Of a stretch of 64,000 nt of DNA, positions 29,921 through 38,190 are shown in pieces. The notes beneath the pieces are model-generated. The model saw only the letters and a program-made list of their open reading frames with translations, had not been told where the DNA came from and searched no databases. The number at the start of each line of letters is the position of its first letter. Position 1 is the first letter of the stretch. The stretch is from Pseudomonas sp. FP2196. Lineage in GTDB: Bacteria; Pseudomonadota; Gammaproteobacteria; Pseudomonadales; Pseudomonadaceae. The position numbers were made by a program, and so were the translations under genes. Location: the NCBI RefSeq assembly GCF_030687715.1, contig NZ_CP117445.1, forward strand, positions 2,841,501 to 2,905,500, read 5' to 3'.

Positions 29921-29945
29921 TCGAATACCGAGTCGCTGCCATCAC

Positions 29946-30011
29946 GGGCAGGCTCACTCCTACAGAGGAACGCATTCCAAATTGTAGGAGTGAGCCTGCT
30001 CGCGATGGCGT
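29946..30011. repeat. REP-type inverted pair after glgB
   Basis: GCAGGCTCACTCCTACA and its complement TGTAGGAGTGAGCCTGCTCGCGATGGC face each other in the gap between the converging glgB and autotransporter genes. The left copy is shorter than the right. It belongs to the same family as 28-118 and 41396-41482. Confidence 0.85.
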
Positions 30012-30038
30012 CGTTTCAGCCACCGAAAAAGCAGTGGC

Positions 30039-31109
30039 TCACCACCTCATCCGCACCCCGAGGCTGCCAATCAACCCATTCAGGTCATTGTCATCCACAT
30101 CACTGCTGTAATCGGCGCTCACATACAGACTCACTGCAGGCGTCACCCGCGCCACCAATCCCAATCCCAACTCAACGGTCGAGGATTTGCGACTGCTGCT
30201 GATCTTGTCGACCTGATCCAGTGTCACCGTGTTGCCGGTATACACCGTGTGCCAGAGGTTGGTGCGCACGTAGGGTTCGACCGGCAAGCCATTCAGGTCA
30301 TAACTGCCTTTCAAGCGGGCACCAACGCGGCCGCTCCAGGAGGTCACATCCGTTGAAGAGGTATTGCCAGAGCCCGCGTAAGGTGTGTCGAGGGTGATGC
30401 GCTGATTGATCAATTGCGCCTGCGGTTCAACCACCCAGTTTTCGCTCAAGCCGATCGGATAACCGCCTTCGACCGAGAAGGTGACGGCGCTGCCTTCGGT
30501 GGCTTGCCGTGCACCTTGTTCGTTGCGGCTGAAGCCGCTGACCCGGCCGCCACTGGCTGACAGGTCGACGTGCCAGCCCTTTGCGCCCGTCAAGCTGTAA
30601 TACGCACCAAGGCTTTGGCCCTGGAGGTTAAGCGTATCGGTGGTCGGGTCGCTGAGGGCGCGGCTGGTGATCAGCCCGTTGCCATTGGCTTGAATCTGGT
30701 TCTGACCGCCGATGAGTCCTATGGTCTGGGTAGGCCCATTGCCGCTTCGCAGGGTAAGGACAGCGGGACCTTTGAAATGACCGCTGCCAGGCGTTGCGAA
30801 GCTTGAGGACAGCACGTCGGTTTGCGCTTGTCGGGCACTGCGCCCGTAAAGCTGCTCCCAGGCACCCGGGGCGAGATCTTCTGTAATGAGATTGGCCCCT
30901 TGCAGGTCCGGGCGCGGGTCGATGCGTTGCGGGCCGGGCGTGATCACTGTCGCGGGCAGGGTCATGACCGGTACGTTCTCTCGATACCACGGGGTAGTTT
31001 CATCCGTCGCAGGGCCGGCCTGCACCTCCATGGATGAGCACAGCAAGATAGAACTCGACACTGTGCAGAACCTTATTTTGATCTCGTGTGGGTTGAATGA
31101 AGTTTTCAT
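30039..31109 (-). CDS. short autotransporter-type beta-barrel protein with little passenger
   Basis: 356 residues. A hydrophobic start (about 10-31, ending VQAGPA) looks like a signal peptide, although the charged N-region is long. Only about 80-90 residues precede the autotransporter beta-barrel, which covers roughly the last 260 residues and ends GVRMRW with the C-terminal aromatic needed for BAM recognition. The barrel matches that of the next gene (ENWVVEPQAQLINQRI versus DTWVVEPQAQVIHQKI; GLPVEPYVRTNLWHT versus GLPVEPYLRANFWHT). The N-terminal part has no repeat or enzyme motif. It could be a passenger-poor paralogue or a remnant of a longer gene. Confidence 0.8.
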   Translation of the reverse strand: MKTSFNPHEIKIRFCTVSSSILLCSSMEVQAGPATDETTPWYRENVPVMTLPATVITPGPQRIDPRPDLQGANLITEDLAPGAWEQLYGRSARQAQTDVLSSSFATPGSGHFKGPAVLTLRSGNGPTQTIGLIGGQNQIQANGNGLITSRALSDPTTDTLNLQGQSLGAYYSLTGAKGWHVDLSASGGRVSGFSRNEQGARQATEGSAVTFSVEGGYPIGLSENWVVEPQAQLINQRITLDTPYAGSGNTSSTDVTSWSGRVGARLKGSYDLNGLPVEPYVRTNLWHTVYTGNTVTLDQVDKISSSRKSSTVELGLGLVARVTPAVSLYVSADYSSDVDDNDLNGLIGSLGVRMRW

Positions 31110-31430
31110 GGAGGTCTACCTTGCAAGCGCATGTGGCATCTCGATATGGCGTCTCTCCTACCCCGAACGAGGGGCGACCGAATGGAGCGGGGCGAACCGT
31201 GGCCGCTCGATTTCGCGAGTGTCCTGAGGGTCGCCCCGGAAGTAAATCTCGGGGTAGTAAGGTAGAGATAAGAAGAGCTGTGCTCGCGCGTCAAGAAATT
31301 GAACGATGAGCGGTAGTGGTAAATCGGGCTTCGCAAGCGTTTGTTTTTCTGTACATAACTAAGTGTTTGTTTGTATGGAAAAACGCCATGAAAGCCCCGC
31401 GCCAGAGGTGTTTTATTACCGACGGAAGGT
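31110..31430. other. gap between the two autotransporter genes
   Basis: These 321 bases hold no convincing gene. GC falls toward 31320-31420, where runs of T and GTTTGTTTGTATGG occur. The promoter of the downstream autotransporter gene (start 31109) should lie in the first part, but I saw no clear -35/-10 pair. Confidence 0.5.
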
Positions 31431-33938
31431 CTACCAGCTAATCCGGATTCCCAGGTTCCCCGTCACGCCGCGCAGATCATTACTGTCAATATTGCGGCTG
31501 TAATCAGTGCTGGCGTAAACGCTGACGGCTCGGTCGAGGGTGACCACCACACCGAGTCCGAGATCCGCCGTTGAGGACTTCTGTTCGGTGCTGATCACAT
31601 CGCTGTCGCCAAACGTCACCGAATCGGTGCCGGAAAACGTATGCCAAAAGTTGGCGCGCAGGTAGGGTTCTACGGGCAAACCGCTGACTTCATATCGACC
31701 CTTGATCCGCGCGCCGAGCCGGCCGGTCCACGCACCGTCGGAGTCGAACGACACGCGCGAAATGCCATCGTCCTGACTGTCGAGGGATATTTTCTGGTGA
31801 ATGACCTGTGCTTGCGGTTCGACCACCCAGGTGTCGTTGATCGGCAACGGGTAGCCAGCCTCTGCCGACACGGTCAGCGCATGCCCGCGATTGTCCAGTT
31901 TTATGTCTCGATCTGAATGGTTGTCGCCATCGAAGCGTGTGCCCATGACCACGGTATCGATGTACCCGCCATAGGGATCGGTCAGCGTCCAGTACAGGCC
32001 GTAGCTGTCGCCTTCAAGTTTGATTTTGCCGGCGCTGTTGCCCTCGAAGCCTTCATTGAAACCATCGACGTCTCCTTGTAAACGGCTGTGGCCGACGAAG
32101 AAACCGATGCGTTGGGTCTGGCCGCCGGAGGTCTGCGAGCTGTACAGGTCATTGCCGACCTGAAAGCCGTTGAGCGATCCGTCCAGGCGCGGGGTGACCG
32201 TGCCGGCCCAGGTTTGCTCTAGATTTTTCCCATAGACCCGGCCCCAACCTGCACCGAACGCGCCGGTTTCGTTGAGCAAGCGCTGGTCGCCCTGACGATC
32301 ATGGAAAGTCCCCAGCGCGTTGAGGGTCAGTTGCGCGGCGGCAGGCGGCAGCACCGACCAGGTCGGAACTTCTGGACGGTACAGCGGAATAGGCGCGGCC
32401 CCCGCCACGGCTGCGGGCAAAACCGGCAACGGCGGACTGCCAGCAGGAGCCACGGCCGCGATCGGTGCGGCAACCACAGGCACCAGAATCGGCGGCAAGG
32501 TCGGATCAGGGTTAGGCACACTCACCACTTGTGGCGCGACAATGGCCGAGCGCAAGTACCAGCTGTTTTCAGTACCGGCAGTCACGCCGCCCTTGAACAG
32601 GTAATAGTCGTAGGCCCCGGCGGAAACCGGGCCGTTCAGAGTAAAGGCGTTATCGGCGCTGACCGTGCTGCCTTGCGCCTGCACCAGTTGAATGCCGTTG
32701 ACCAGAGTCAGCGCGCCCAGCCCGCCAAGATTGGTGACGCTGATCACTGTCCCGCCACTCAGGCTGCCGTTGTTGACCACCAGTTTATCGCTGGGCGAGT
32801 CGTCGCCTGCCACCACACTTTGCAATAACAACTGGCCACTGTTGCCGACGTAGTCGCCTTGTACGGTCAGCGTGTCGTCGGTGCGGCTGTTGCCCTGAGT
32901 CAGGTCAATGACGCCTGAGTTGTTGAACTTCACCGCTTGCCCGGCCACTGCCGCAGACACCGTACCTTGCGTCGACAGCACGACGCTGTTGGCATCGACA
33001 TTCAGCTCGCCACTGCCGGTCCCGGCATCACCCAGCACAAGGTTGCTTGAGCCCAGATCCAGTTGCGAGCCGTTGTTCAGATTGACTGTTTCCCAGTTGA
33101 TGAAGCGCGTGGGCAGAGCCGTACGCGTATTGTCGAAGGTCAATACATCATTGCCTGCGCCGCCATCGACGTTGGGGGTGAGGGCGAGGATGCTGTCGTC
33201 GAGGTTACGCAGGGTGGCGCTGTCATCGCCGACGTCCATCAGGATCGCTGAACGGATGATGCCGCCATCCCACAGCAAGCGGTCGTCACCGGTACTGGCG
33301 CGAATCTGGCCAACAATTTCGCCACCGCTTACGGTGATGCTGTCGTTGCCGCCGCTGACGCTGACGTTACCGCCAATGCGGCCTCCGGTCACGATGATGG
33401 TGTCGGTGCCGAAACCGGTGACCAGATTGCCCAGAACCTGCCCGCCCGACATATCGAAAATATTGTTGTCGAGTTTCATGTCGACCCGGCCGATGGTGCC
33501 GCCGGTCATGCGCGCGATATCGCCGTCCTCGAAGGCTGCAACGATGGTGCCGCCGGTCATGAGGAAGGTGTCGCGACCGTCGCCTTGTGCGAGGAAACCG
33601 ATCGAACCACCAGTCATCACAAAGTCATCAATACCGCTGCCCTGGTTGACAGCGAGGGTGATGACGCCGGAATTGATTTCTACCCGGTCAGCACCACCGC
33701 CGAAGGTCACGCTGCCGTTGATCTGGCCGGTGCCGTTGGCGGGGAGGGTCAGGCTGTTGTTACCTGAGAGGTCGGTGAGCGGGCCGCTGCTGTCACTGTC
33801 GCAGGTGTAGGCGTCGTTCCCCGCGCCGGGCGTCAACACACACGCCGACCAGGCTGGTGGACTGACGAGCAGCACCAGGGAGGCGGGCAAAATAAAGGTG
33901 TGCGGCAAAATTCTCAGAGATCTGATAGATCGCATCAC
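31431..33938 (-). CDS. autotransporter with repeat-rich passenger and C-terminal beta-barrel
   Basis: 835 residues with a signal peptide ending PPAWSA-C near residue 32. The passenger from about 60 to 250 is built from units of about 20-22 residues on the pattern D.F.MTGGTI..., which fits a beta-helix. A linker rich in Pro, Ala and Val (about 490-540) precedes the autotransporter barrel (about 560-835), which ends GIRISW. No protease or esterase motif is seen in the passenger, so adhesion or biofilm roles are likelier than catalysis. The frame starts at a GTG at 33938; the ATG at 33935 is equally usable with the AGGGAA site. It is tandem with a related, shorter gene. Confidence 0.88.
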   Translation of the reverse strand: MMRSIRSLRILPHTFILPASLVLLVSPPAWSACVLTPGAGNDAYTCDSDSSGPLTDLSGNNSLTLPANGTGQINGSVTFGGGADRVEINSGVITLAVNQGSGIDDFVMTGGSIGFLAQGDGRDTFLMTGGTIVAAFEDGDIARMTGGTIGRVDMKLDNNIFDMSGGQVLGNLVTGFGTDTIIVTGGRIGGNVSVSGGNDSITVSGGEIVGQIRASTGDDRLLWDGGIIRSAILMDVGDDSATLRNLDDSILALTPNVDGGAGNDVLTFDNTRTALPTRFINWETVNLNNGSQLDLGSSNLVLGDAGTGSGELNVDANSVVLSTQGTVSAAVAGQAVKFNNSGVIDLTQGNSRTDDTLTVQGDYVGNSGQLLLQSVVAGDDSPSDKLVVNNGSLSGGTVISVTNLGGLGALTLVNGIQLVQAQGSTVSADNAFTLNGPVSAGAYDYYLFKGGVTAGTENSWYLRSAIVAPQVVSVPNPDPTLPPILVPVVAAPIAAVAPAGSPPLPVLPAAVAGAAPIPLYRPEVPTWSVLPPAAAQLTLNALGTFHDRQGDQRLLNETGAFGAGWGRVYGKNLEQTWAGTVTPRLDGSLNGFQVGNDLYSSQTSGGQTQRIGFFVGHSRLQGDVDGFNEGFEGNSAGKIKLEGDSYGLYWTLTDPYGGYIDTVVMGTRFDGDNHSDRDIKLDNRGHALTVSAEAGYPLPINDTWVVEPQAQVIHQKISLDSQDDGISRVSFDSDGAWTGRLGARIKGRYEVSGLPVEPYLRANFWHTFSGTDSVTFGDSDVISTEQKSSTADLGLGVVVTLDRAVSVYASTDYSRNIDSNDLRGVTGNLGIRISW

Positions 33939-34130
33939 GGCAATTCCCTGCTTTAGCCAATGGGGAATTCATCCTTGGGTGGGTGCTTGATCTAAAAGCC
34001 TCCGAAGCTAATAAACTACGTGAGATCTGTACCCTAACGTTTTGAAAATGCCGATCCTTCAGCTTTTTAAGGTGTAGTTATTTTTCCGCGCTGATCAAAC
34101 AGTTCTGACAGACGGTATTATCGCAACCCG

Positions 34131-34913
34131 TCAAAGATGCACTTCAACCGCGAGCGGCAGGTGATCGGAGAGGTGCGTCCACGGCTTGTTGCCGAGGATC
34201 TGCGGATCGTGGCTGCTGGCGTTGCGCAGATAGATGCGGTCCAGGCGCAACAATGGAAAACGGGCCGGATACGTCTTGGCCGGGCGCCCGTGATGGCGTT
34301 CGAAGGCTTCGTGCAGATATTCGCGACGGGCGAGGGCGACATTGCCCTGCAACTGCCAGTCATTGAAGTCACCGGCGATGATCACCGGTGCATCCTCAGG
34401 CAGCGACTCAAGCAACTGACAGAGCAGTTGCAGCTGCAATTGGCGATGGCTTTCGAGCAGACTCAAATGCACGCAGATCGCGTGGACTTCGGCATGCCCC
34501 GGCACGTCCAGCACACAGTGCAATAACCCACGGCGCTCGGGGCCGGTGATCGACACATCAAGGTTGCGGTATTCGCGAATCGGGTATTTCGACAGCAGGG
34601 CGTTGCCATGGTGGCCGTCGGGATAGACCGCGTTGCGCCCATAAGCGAAGTCGCTCCACATGCTGTCGGCGAGAAATTCGTATTGCGAGGTTTGCGGCCA
34701 TTCGTTATAGCGGCTGGAATGGCGTTCGTGTTCACCCACGACTTCCTGCAGGAACACAAGATCGGCCGAGGTGCTGCGCACTGCTTCGCGCAGCTCCGGG
34801 AGGATGAAACGCCGGTTAAGCGCGGTGAAGCCCTTGTGGGTATTGACCGTCAGCACGCGCAGGCGATGAATGACGGGGGCGTCGACGGCGTGACGCTTGG
34901 GGTCGCTGGACAC
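34131..34913 (-). CDS. endonuclease/exonuclease/phosphatase-family protein (YbhP-like)
   Basis: 260 residues with the EEP fold signatures: TVNTHKGF (about 22-29), the metal-binding Glu in [12 protein letters not shown], the central GDFNDW (Asn and Asp of the active site), and the terminal SDHLPL with its catalytic His. Sequence and length fit YbhP-like proteins, which often sit next to the cardiolipin synthase gene clsB; no cls gene is adjacent here. There is no signal peptide. The substrate may be a phospholipid head group or nucleic acid; neither can be chosen from the sequence. Confidence 0.85.
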   Translation of the reverse strand: MSSDPKRHAVDAPVIHRLRVLTVNTHKGFTALNRRFILPELREAVRSTSADLVFLQEVVGEHERHSSRYNEWPQTSQYEFLADSMWSDFAYGRNAVYPDGHHGNALLSKYPIREYRNLDVSITGPERRGLLHCVLDVPGHAEVHAICVHLSLLESHRQLQLQLLCQLLESLPEDAPVIIAGDFNDWQLQGNVALARREYLHEAFERHHGRPAKTYPARFPLLRLDRIYLRNASSHDPQILGNKPWTHLSDHLPLAVEVHL

Positions 34914-35224
34914 GTTCGCTCCTATGAATCGTGGCTATCTGTTCATGCGACTGATGCGGCAGGACGACAGTTCCTTTGGATCAGCCCACATAACCGTGCA
35001 GGCTCGCTCCTGCATTGGAAGGGAGGTGTTCGCGTTTTTCTTGCTCGCCAATCAGACCCGCCACTGAATCTGCCGGCCCAGCACATCCATCACATCATTC
35101 GTTATGGGTCATCGAGATGTGCGAGTTCAAGCAGCAAAGGATCGCAACCTGCGACTGCTCCACAGAGGGCGGTGGTGGTCGTTAAAGATAATTCAGTGTG
35201 GCAGACGCATGCTTCCCGCGGCCG
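34914..35224. other. gap with REP remnants
   Basis: These 311 bases carry two decayed REP pieces: GTGCAGGCTCGCTCCTGCATTGG (34996-35018) and a copy near 35131-35165 related to the GATCGCAGCCTGCGGCAG type. No gene is convincing. The promoter of the EEP gene should lie in the lower part. Confidence 0.5.
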
Positions 35225-35983
35225 TCAGACGAAGACGATTTCATAGGGCAAACGCATCCGCTCCAGAATCACCGGTGGCAGCATCGGGGCGATGCCGATC
35301 GCCGGTTCGCCCTTGAGCTGGCTGGCGTAGGCGTGGGTGGCGTGGCTTTTGCGCGCGACGGTCCAAGTGTCGAGGCGCAGTTTGCGTGCGCGCTGCCAAG
35401 GGATCAGTTTTTGATCGCGCTCTGGCCAGTGCCAGGCCCAGACCGGCACATCGTGGAAGGTCCCACCGGCCAGTTCGGCAGCTTCGGCGGCGGCGCGACC
35501 CACCGCCTCATGATCGTCGTTGCCATCCCCGCGCCAAGTGCTGAACACCACGTCACCGGGCCGCAAGTAGCGGCCGATGAACTCGGTCAGTTGAACATGC
35601 TGGTCGGTCAGGGCGTTGTCGGTGAAACCGCCGCGCACCCATTTCAGGCTGTGCATCGGCAGGCCGAGGCGACGCAGGGCTTCGACGCTTTCCTGCGGGC
35701 GAAATACGCTCAGGCGTTTTTCCGACCATTGGCGCGAGCCGGGGTGGCTGGCACTGCCGTCGGTGATGGAGAGCAGTTGCAGCGGATGACCAAGACTTGA
35801 GAGTAATTGCAGCAGGCCGCCGCAGGTCACCACTTCGTCCCCGGGGTGCGGGGCGATCACCACGGCGCGGGCGCCGGGCGGCACCAGACTGCGGGTGTTG
35901 ATGACGGGAATATTGTCGAGTTGCGGGGCGCTGTTCCAGATTTGCGCCGACGGGCTGTTTTCGATGAGCGATAACGGTTTCAT
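35225..35983 (-). CDS. PIG-L-family protein with altered catalytic motif (HPGDE)
   Basis: 252 residues from the ATG at 35983. It is a close paralogue of the PIG-L protein encoded at 37420-38190 (shared LVPPGARA, LQLLSITDG, RPQESVEALRRLGLPMHSLKW, DHEAVGRA, IPWQRARKL). PIG-L N-acetylglucosamine deacetylases use HPDDE, where the first Asp is the general base and the second Asp and the His bind zinc. Here the motif reads HPGDE (His46, Gly48, Asp49), so the base is lost while the metal ligands, including the distal His in DDHEAVG, remain. It may be inactive, regulatory, or use a different chemistry. A gap of 157 bases separates it from the GT2 gene upstream. Confidence 0.85.
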   Translation of the reverse strand: MKPLSLIENSPSAQIWNSAPQLDNIPVINTRSLVPPGARAVVIAPHPGDEVVTCGGLLQLLSSLGHPLQLLSITDGSASHPGSRQWSEKRLSVFRPQESVEALRRLGLPMHSLKWVRGGFTDNALTDQHVQLTEFIGRYLRPGDVVFSTWRGDGNDDHEAVGRAAAEAAELAGGTFHDVPVWAWHWPERDQKLIPWQRARKLRLDTWTVARKSHATHAYASQLKGEPAIGIAPMLPPVILERMRLPYEIVFV

Positions 35984-36140
35984 GGGTACGACGTCCTTGT
36001 GTTGTCTCGCCCTCAATCGTGCTCGCAGTCCCGAATATCCGACGCGGCCGACCCGTGAAGGCTGGTTGATTGCCGTGCGGTGCTCCGAACCCTGGATTGC
36101 CGCGCAGCAGAGTATTGCTCATGAAGCGTGGTTCGTCGCG

Positions 36141-36827
36141 TCACAGATCAATCTGATCCGCTTTTTTTTGTTTCATCTGTGCCAGATTTCGCAAGTAGTC
36201 GCCAAATCCGCCACGCGCGCGGCTGTCGAAGCGGGCGCTGGTATGCACTTGTGGGCGATGGCTCCAGGCGATGTTCGCGCCGACCAATTCCAGCTCCCGC
36301 ACCAATTGCACGTCTTCGTCGCAGGCCAGCGGTTTAAAGCCTCCGGCCCAGCGATAGGCATCGGCGCTGACGCCAAGATTGGCACCGTGGATATGACGAT
36401 GGCCGTCACAGGCCCGATAGTGACGGTGGTAGTGGATTTGTGCCGCTTCATCGAACGATTCATGCCAGCGCTCGACAGTGACCGTGCCGCATACCGCGTC
36501 CGCACCCAACCCGAGCTGCGCCACCAGCCAGTCATCGGCGACGCGGCTGTCGGCGTCGGAGCAGGAGATCCAGCGCGCCCCGCGCTCAAGCAACAGCTGC
36601 GCGCCGGCGGCACGGGCCTGGCCGACATTGCGCGCATCAATATGCAGGCTCTGCACCGGATAGCCGCTGACGATCTGCGCCGAGCGATCAGTGCAACTGT
36701 CGAGCACCACCAGCACTTCAACCCGTTCGCCAGCGAGCAAACCGTGCCGGCTGGCCCTTAGCGCGGCGTTCAGGCAGTCGTCGAGCAGGTCTTCTTCGTT
36801 GTGTGCCGGGATCAAAATGCCAATCAT
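36141..36827 (-). CDS. GT2-family glycosyltransferase
   Basis: 228 residues from the ATG at 36827, which overlaps the methyltransferase stop (ATGA). The GT-A signature is clear: IGILIPAHNEE at the start, VLVVLDSCTDRS, the metal-binding DADSRV (about 93-98), and HGANLGVSADAYRWAGGF for the acceptor side. There is no membrane helix, so it is cytoplasmic or peripheral. It should transfer a sugar from a nucleotide donor to an acceptor made by the same operon. Donor and acceptor cannot be deduced. Confidence 0.88.
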   Translation of the reverse strand: MIGILIPAHNEEDLLDDCLNAALRASRHGLLAGERVEVLVVLDSCTDRSAQIVSGYPVQSLHIDARNVGQARAAGAQLLLERGARWISCSDADSRVADDWLVAQLGLGADAVCGTVTVERWHESFDEAAQIHYHRHYRACDGHRHIHGANLGVSADAYRWAGGFKPLACDEDVQLVRELELVGANIAWSHRPQVHTSARFDSRARGGFGDYLRNLAQMKQKKADQIDL

Positions 36828-37423
36828 CGCAAACCCTCCAGCGCCGCCACCGAGCGCGGTTCGCGACTCCATACTTCAAGAATAAAGTCGGCCTCCTGAT
36901 GCAGCACCACGCGCGGCAAGTGCAATTGTTCGTGGATCAAGTCGTGAACCTGCCGTGCATTCAACGGGCAGCCGTCGATGGGGGGGCGCCAGTGGCAGGC
37001 CAGCAGTTGGCCGTCGGCGGTCAGGGAATCGCTGATCTGGCGGATTACTTCTGTCAGATCTTTACTGTCGAGGTAGTAGCCGATCTCGCTAAATACAATC
37101 AGGTCGAATTTTTCCTCCGGCCAGTCGCCGGGCAAACGACTTTGGCGTACTTCGGTGTGATCAAACAGGCTCAATCGGGTGGTCGCCAGATTCACCGCAG
37201 CGCTCGCCGTGTCACAGCACAGAAGTCGGTCACAGCGACCGGCCAGTTCGGCACTCAACTCGCCATTGGCGCAGCCCGGCTCGAAAATTGACCGGTAATG
37301 CGCACGCGGCAAAGCGGCGAGGGTCATTGCGCGTTTGCGTTGCTCATACCAGCGCTGGCGGAACGCCCAAGGGTCATCGTTGCCGGCGAACAGGCCTTCG
37401 AAGTAACGATCCTCGACGCTCAT
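36824..37423 (-). CDS. NodS-like SAM-dependent methyltransferase
   Basis: 199 residues of the class I methyltransferase fold. The start DPWAFRQRWYEQRKRAMTLAALP and the SAM-binding FEPGCANGELSAELAGRCD (about 48-66) resemble NodS, the enzyme that N-methylates the deacetylated sugar of Nod factors. Motif II appears as FDLIVFSEIGYYL. The ATG at 37423 overlaps the stop of the deacetylase gene (ATGA). Being next to a sugar deacetylase and a glycosyltransferase supports an amino-sugar or similar substrate, which is inference from family and context. Confidence 0.8.
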   Translation of the reverse strand: MSVEDRYFEGLFAGNDDPWAFRQRWYEQRKRAMTLAALPRAHYRSIFEPGCANGELSAELAGRCDRLLCCDTASAAVNLATTRLSLFDHTEVRQSRLPGDWPEEKFDLIVFSEIGYYLDSKDLTEVIRQISDSLTADGQLLACHWRPPIDGCPLNARQVHDLIHEQLHLPRVVLHQEADFILEVWSREPRSVAALEGLR

Positions 37424-38190
37424 AGAAACACCACTTCGAACGGCTGCAGCAGGCGATCGAGCACGTACGGCGCCAGCACCGGGCCGAGTCCGGCGGCCAC
37501 GTCGCCTTCCAGTTGGCTGGCGAAGGCGTGTACTGCGTGGCGTTTGCGCGCCACTTGCTCAGGCGACAGCAGAATCTTGCGTGCCCGTTGCCACGGCACC
37601 AACGTGTCTTCAGGCGTTGCCCAGTGCCATGTCCACACGGGTAGCTCATGGCAGGTTGCGCCGACTCTGCGCGCCGCTTCGATACTGGCGCGACCGACAG
37701 CCTCGTGGTCGCAATGGCCGTCCTCGCGCCAAGTGGTAAAAATGACATCATCGGGGCGCAGATGCCGCTCGATAAAGTCGCTCAGCTCAGCTTCTTGCGC
37801 CGCTACTTGCGTGTCAGTGAAACCGCCACGCAGCCATTTCAATCGATGCATGGGCAGGCCGAGGCGCCGTAGCGCTTCGGCGGATTCCTGCGGGCGGATC
37901 ACGCTCAGGCGCTCCACCGGCCAGCGCTCGGAGCCGGGATGACTGGCACAGCCGTCGGTGACCGAGATCAATTGCAGCGGGCGGCCCGCAGCGGCAAGCA
38001 ATTGCAGCAAGCCGCCGCAACCGAGTACTTCATCGTCCGGGTGTGGCGCGATGATTATTGCTCTTGCGCCCGGCGGAACCAGACTTTGAATATCAATGCT
38101 GTCCAGTTGCGCCAGTTGCCGCGAACCCTGCCACTGGTGCAGGGACGTGCCTTGGCCGACGATCGGATTCTCTTTCTTGACGGCGTTCAT
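37420..38190 (-). CDS. PIG-L-family deacetylase (intact HPDDE)
   Basis: 256 residues from the ATG at 38190, which overlaps the stop of the acyl-CoA dehydrogenase-like gene (ATGA). The motif APHPDDEV (His50, Asp52, Asp53) and the distal His in CDHEAVG form the zinc site and base of LmbE/MshB/PIG-L deacetylases, which remove the acetyl group from N-acetylglucosamine-containing compounds. There is no signal peptide, so the reaction should be cytoplasmic. A nearby paralogue at 35225-35983 lacks the general base. An alternative ATG at 38199 would add three residues. Confidence 0.9.
   Translation of the reverse strand: MNAVKKENPIVGQGTSLHQWQGSRQLAQLDSIDIQSLVPPGARAIIIAPHPDDEVLGCGGLLQLLAAAGRPLQLISVTDGCASHPGSERWPVERLSVIRPQESAEALRRLGLPMHRLKWLRGGFTDTQVAAQEAELSDFIERHLRPDDVIFTTWREDGHCDHEAVGRASIEAARRVGATCHELPVWTWHWATPEDTLVPWQRARKILLSPEQVARKRHAVHAFASQLEGDVAAGLGPVLAPYVLDRLLQPFEVVFL

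Noticed and set aside
30039..33938. Whether the two autotransporter genes are one gene split by a frameshift
   Set aside because: Each has its own N-terminal hydrophobic signal-like segment and its own complete barrel with an aromatic C-terminus, so they are tandem paralogues.
35553..36122. 189-codon open frame that covers the 157-base gap upstream of the altered PIG-L
   Set aside because: Most of it is out of frame with and inside the PIG-L gene; the unique part has no domain and no ribosome-binding site.
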